A DNA stretch of 6,717 bases from CAYWXK01 sp964462515 (GTDB lineage: Bacteria > Planctomycetota > Phycisphaerae > Sedimentisphaerales > Anaerobacaceae), in assembly GCA_964462515.1 (NCBI GenBank), contig CAYWXK010000096.1, forward strand, positions 1 through 6,717, read 5' to 3'. Shown piece after piece: positions 5,918 through 6,717 of this stretch; positions within the stretch are counted from its first letter, which is position 1; each line of letters starts with the position of its first letter. The position numbers were made by a program, and so were the translations under genes. Below the pieces are notes generated by a model. It saw only the letters and a program-made list of their open reading frames with translations. It made no database searches and was not told the origin of the DNA.

Positions 5918-5970
5918 TTTATCGTTATGAGGATTTCTATCGTTCCCAAAATAACGCAGTATTCCGGCAG

Positions 5971-6405
5971 ATGGGTGAATCCAAGCCGTGGTTTTTGATG
6001 ACCAATGTTGAGAAGCTGCCAGCGAGGAAGCTGTCAAAAATATTCGGAAAGCGGATGAGTATCGAAGAGTATTTCCGTGATGCCAAGAGTAAGCGTAATG
6101 GCTTTGCACTGAGGTTGACTCTTATAAAGGATTCTGAGCGGCTGAGCAGATTTCTGTTGATTCTTGCTTTGGCATATATTTTGTTGGTGACGATAGGTCT
6201 TTATGCAACCAAGAGATTCCGCCCCAGGCAGTGGTGTTCAAATAATCGGGCGAAGGAATGCAGTGCCGTTAGGCATCTTGACGATTTATTTACAATCGGC
6301 AAGGTGATGCTTTTGAGGCAGTTGCCGAAGCTAAAGTATTTGTTGAAGGGTTTAAGAAATGAAATTCTCCTCGCAGAGTCCTTCGGACTACAAAAGCGGG
6401 GATGA
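5971..6405 (+). pseudogene. IS4-family transposase, C-terminal fragment
   Basis: The 144 residues match the C-terminal part of an IS4-type DDE transposase: KPWFLMTNV (5-13), the YREK-type signature F25-xx-R28-xxx-E32-xxxxxx-K39 (FGKRMSIEEYFRDAK, with the usual Tyr replaced by Phe), SKRNGFALRLTLIKDSERLS (40-59), a hydrophobic RFLLILALAYILLVTIGLY (60-78) and RPRQWCSNNRAKECSA. E32 is the third acid of the DDE triad. The first two acids and the whole N-terminal half are missing. Upstream, the frame stays open only to a TGA at 5893-5895, and similarity fades near the junction with the minus-strand remnant at about 5917. Seven residues (VRHLDDL) sit between CSA and FTIGKVML, where relatives usually run on directly. 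No terminal inverted repeats or target duplication could be paired. It is a dead IS remnant. Confidence 0.75.
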
Positions 6406-6422
6406 TTCAGGTGTAAGGGAGA

Positions 6423-6451
6423 TTGCCCTGCCGACGTGATGGGAGTATTAT
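6423..6451 (+). promoter_or_regulatory. Possible promoter for the aldo/keto reductase gene
   Basis: TTGCCC (6423-6428) and TATTAT (6446-6451) are separated by exactly 17 nt, matching sigma70 -35 (four of six) and -10 (five of six). Transcription would start near 6458 and leave a leader of about 70 nt. The element lies just past the transposase remnant and may be derived from the IS end. Confidence 0.35.
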
Positions 6452-6516
6452 ATAGCATTATGCCGAATCAGGTATGTGCCAGGTTATGTTAGAACAAGGG
6501 TTGACTAAAGTTATAT

Positions 6517-6522
6517 GGAAGG
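6517..6522 (+). promoter_or_regulatory. Shine-Dalgarno of the aldo/keto reductase gene
   Basis: GGAAGG stands 7 nt before the ATG at 6530. The Tat motif begins at residue 7, so this start gives a complete signal peptide. Confidence 0.55.
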
Positions 6523-6529
6523 TTCTATT

Positions 6530-6717
6530 ATGAGCGGAAAAGGAATCACTCGGCGTCAATTCATTAAGAGCACGGCTGCTTTGGCTGGGGCCGTTTTTTT
6601 GCCATCATGTGCTGTTTGGCCTTCAGCCAAAGGACGCAAGCCAACGGCTGTGGACCAGGTCGCTCTGGGCAAGACAGGGATAAAACTTAGCCGGCTTGGT
6701 TTTGGTACCGGCACCAA
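6530..6717 (+). CDS. Tat-exported aldo/keto reductase, N-terminal part (runs off right edge)
   Basis: The first 62 codons of an aldo/keto reductase are present. A twin-arginine signal (TRRQFIK at 7-13) is followed by the hydrophobic STAALAGAVFLPSCAVW (14-30). The mature part opens with VALGKTGIKLSRLGFGTGT (44-62), the conserved first strand of the AKR barrel (LGxTGxxxSRLGFGT). The family reduces carbonyls or oxidises alcohols with NAD(P)H. The Tat signal implies that the holoenzyme works outside the cytoplasm, as for the Gfo/Idh/MocA protein at the other end of the window. LPSC at 24-27 resembles a lipobox, so the protein could be a Tat lipoprotein, although Pro in that position is not ideal. 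The catalytic Asp-Tyr-Lys-His residues lie beyond the window. Confidence 0.92.
   Translation, partial: MSGKGITRRQFIKSTAALAGAVFLPSCAVWPSAKGRKPTAVDQVALGKTGIKLSRLGFGTGT

Noticed and set aside
5786..6109. A 107-codon minus-strand ORF taken as one gene
   Set aside because: From about 5918 to 6109 it is antisense to the recognisable transposase. Only the last 43 codons look genuinely coding.
6501..6530. TTGACT as the -35 of the aldo/keto reductase promoter
   Set aside because: A -10 at normal spacing would fall on the bases just before the ATG, leaving no room for a leader with the observed ribosome site.

Overview
The window looks like part of the chromosome of an uncultured planctomycete. The clues are an ECF sigma factor of the TIGR02999/Sigma70_ECF type next to a Ser/Thr kinase with the planctomycete-style N-terminus, two Tat-exported sugar-type oxidoreductases (Gfo/Idh/MocA and aldo/keto reductase), a secreted GH106-like glycoside hydrolase, and dispersed TTCGACTnCGCTCAGG-type repeats. 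No rRNA, tRNA, CRISPR array or complete insertion sequence is visible, and the assignment rests on family resemblance only.

Layout. Positions 1-1092 (minus strand) hold a regulatory pair: the ECF sigma factor gene, then the start of a Ser/Thr protein kinase that runs off the left edge. Positions 1093-1518 are a gap that contains a short decayed coding remnant (minus strand, 1339-1488) and a possible promoter. Positions 1519-2838 (plus) encode a Tat-exported Gfo/Idh/MocA oxidoreductase. Positions 2839-3548 have no intact gene. They hold a cluster of dispersed palindromic repeats (about 2871-3151), a truncated minus-strand gene remnant (about 3152-3345) and two very short plus-strand ORFs joined end to end and abutting the next start codon. 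Positions 3549-5582 (plus) encode a signal-peptide-bearing GH106-like glycoside hydrolase. Its stop codon lies inside the remains of an ABC-transporter ATPase gene. Positions 5583-6405 are a run of broken genes: the ABC ATPase fragment (plus), the C-terminus of what looks like an AlgX-type acetyltransferase (minus), and the C-terminal part of an IS4-family transposase (plus). From 6530 (plus) a Tat-exported aldo/keto reductase begins and runs off the right edge.

How the genes may fit together. The three substantial metabolic genes all carry export signals, which suggests extracytoplasmic handling of plant- or alga-type sugars: a glycosidase that may release a deoxy sugar, and two NAD(P)-type oxidoreductases. 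The sigma/kinase pair is transcribed divergently from them and could be a regulatory module, but nothing in the sequence proves that it controls them. The stretches between the intact genes are rich in gene fragments and repeats. The most informative signal is therefore repeated recombination and decay at this locus, rather than an obvious new multi-gene system.
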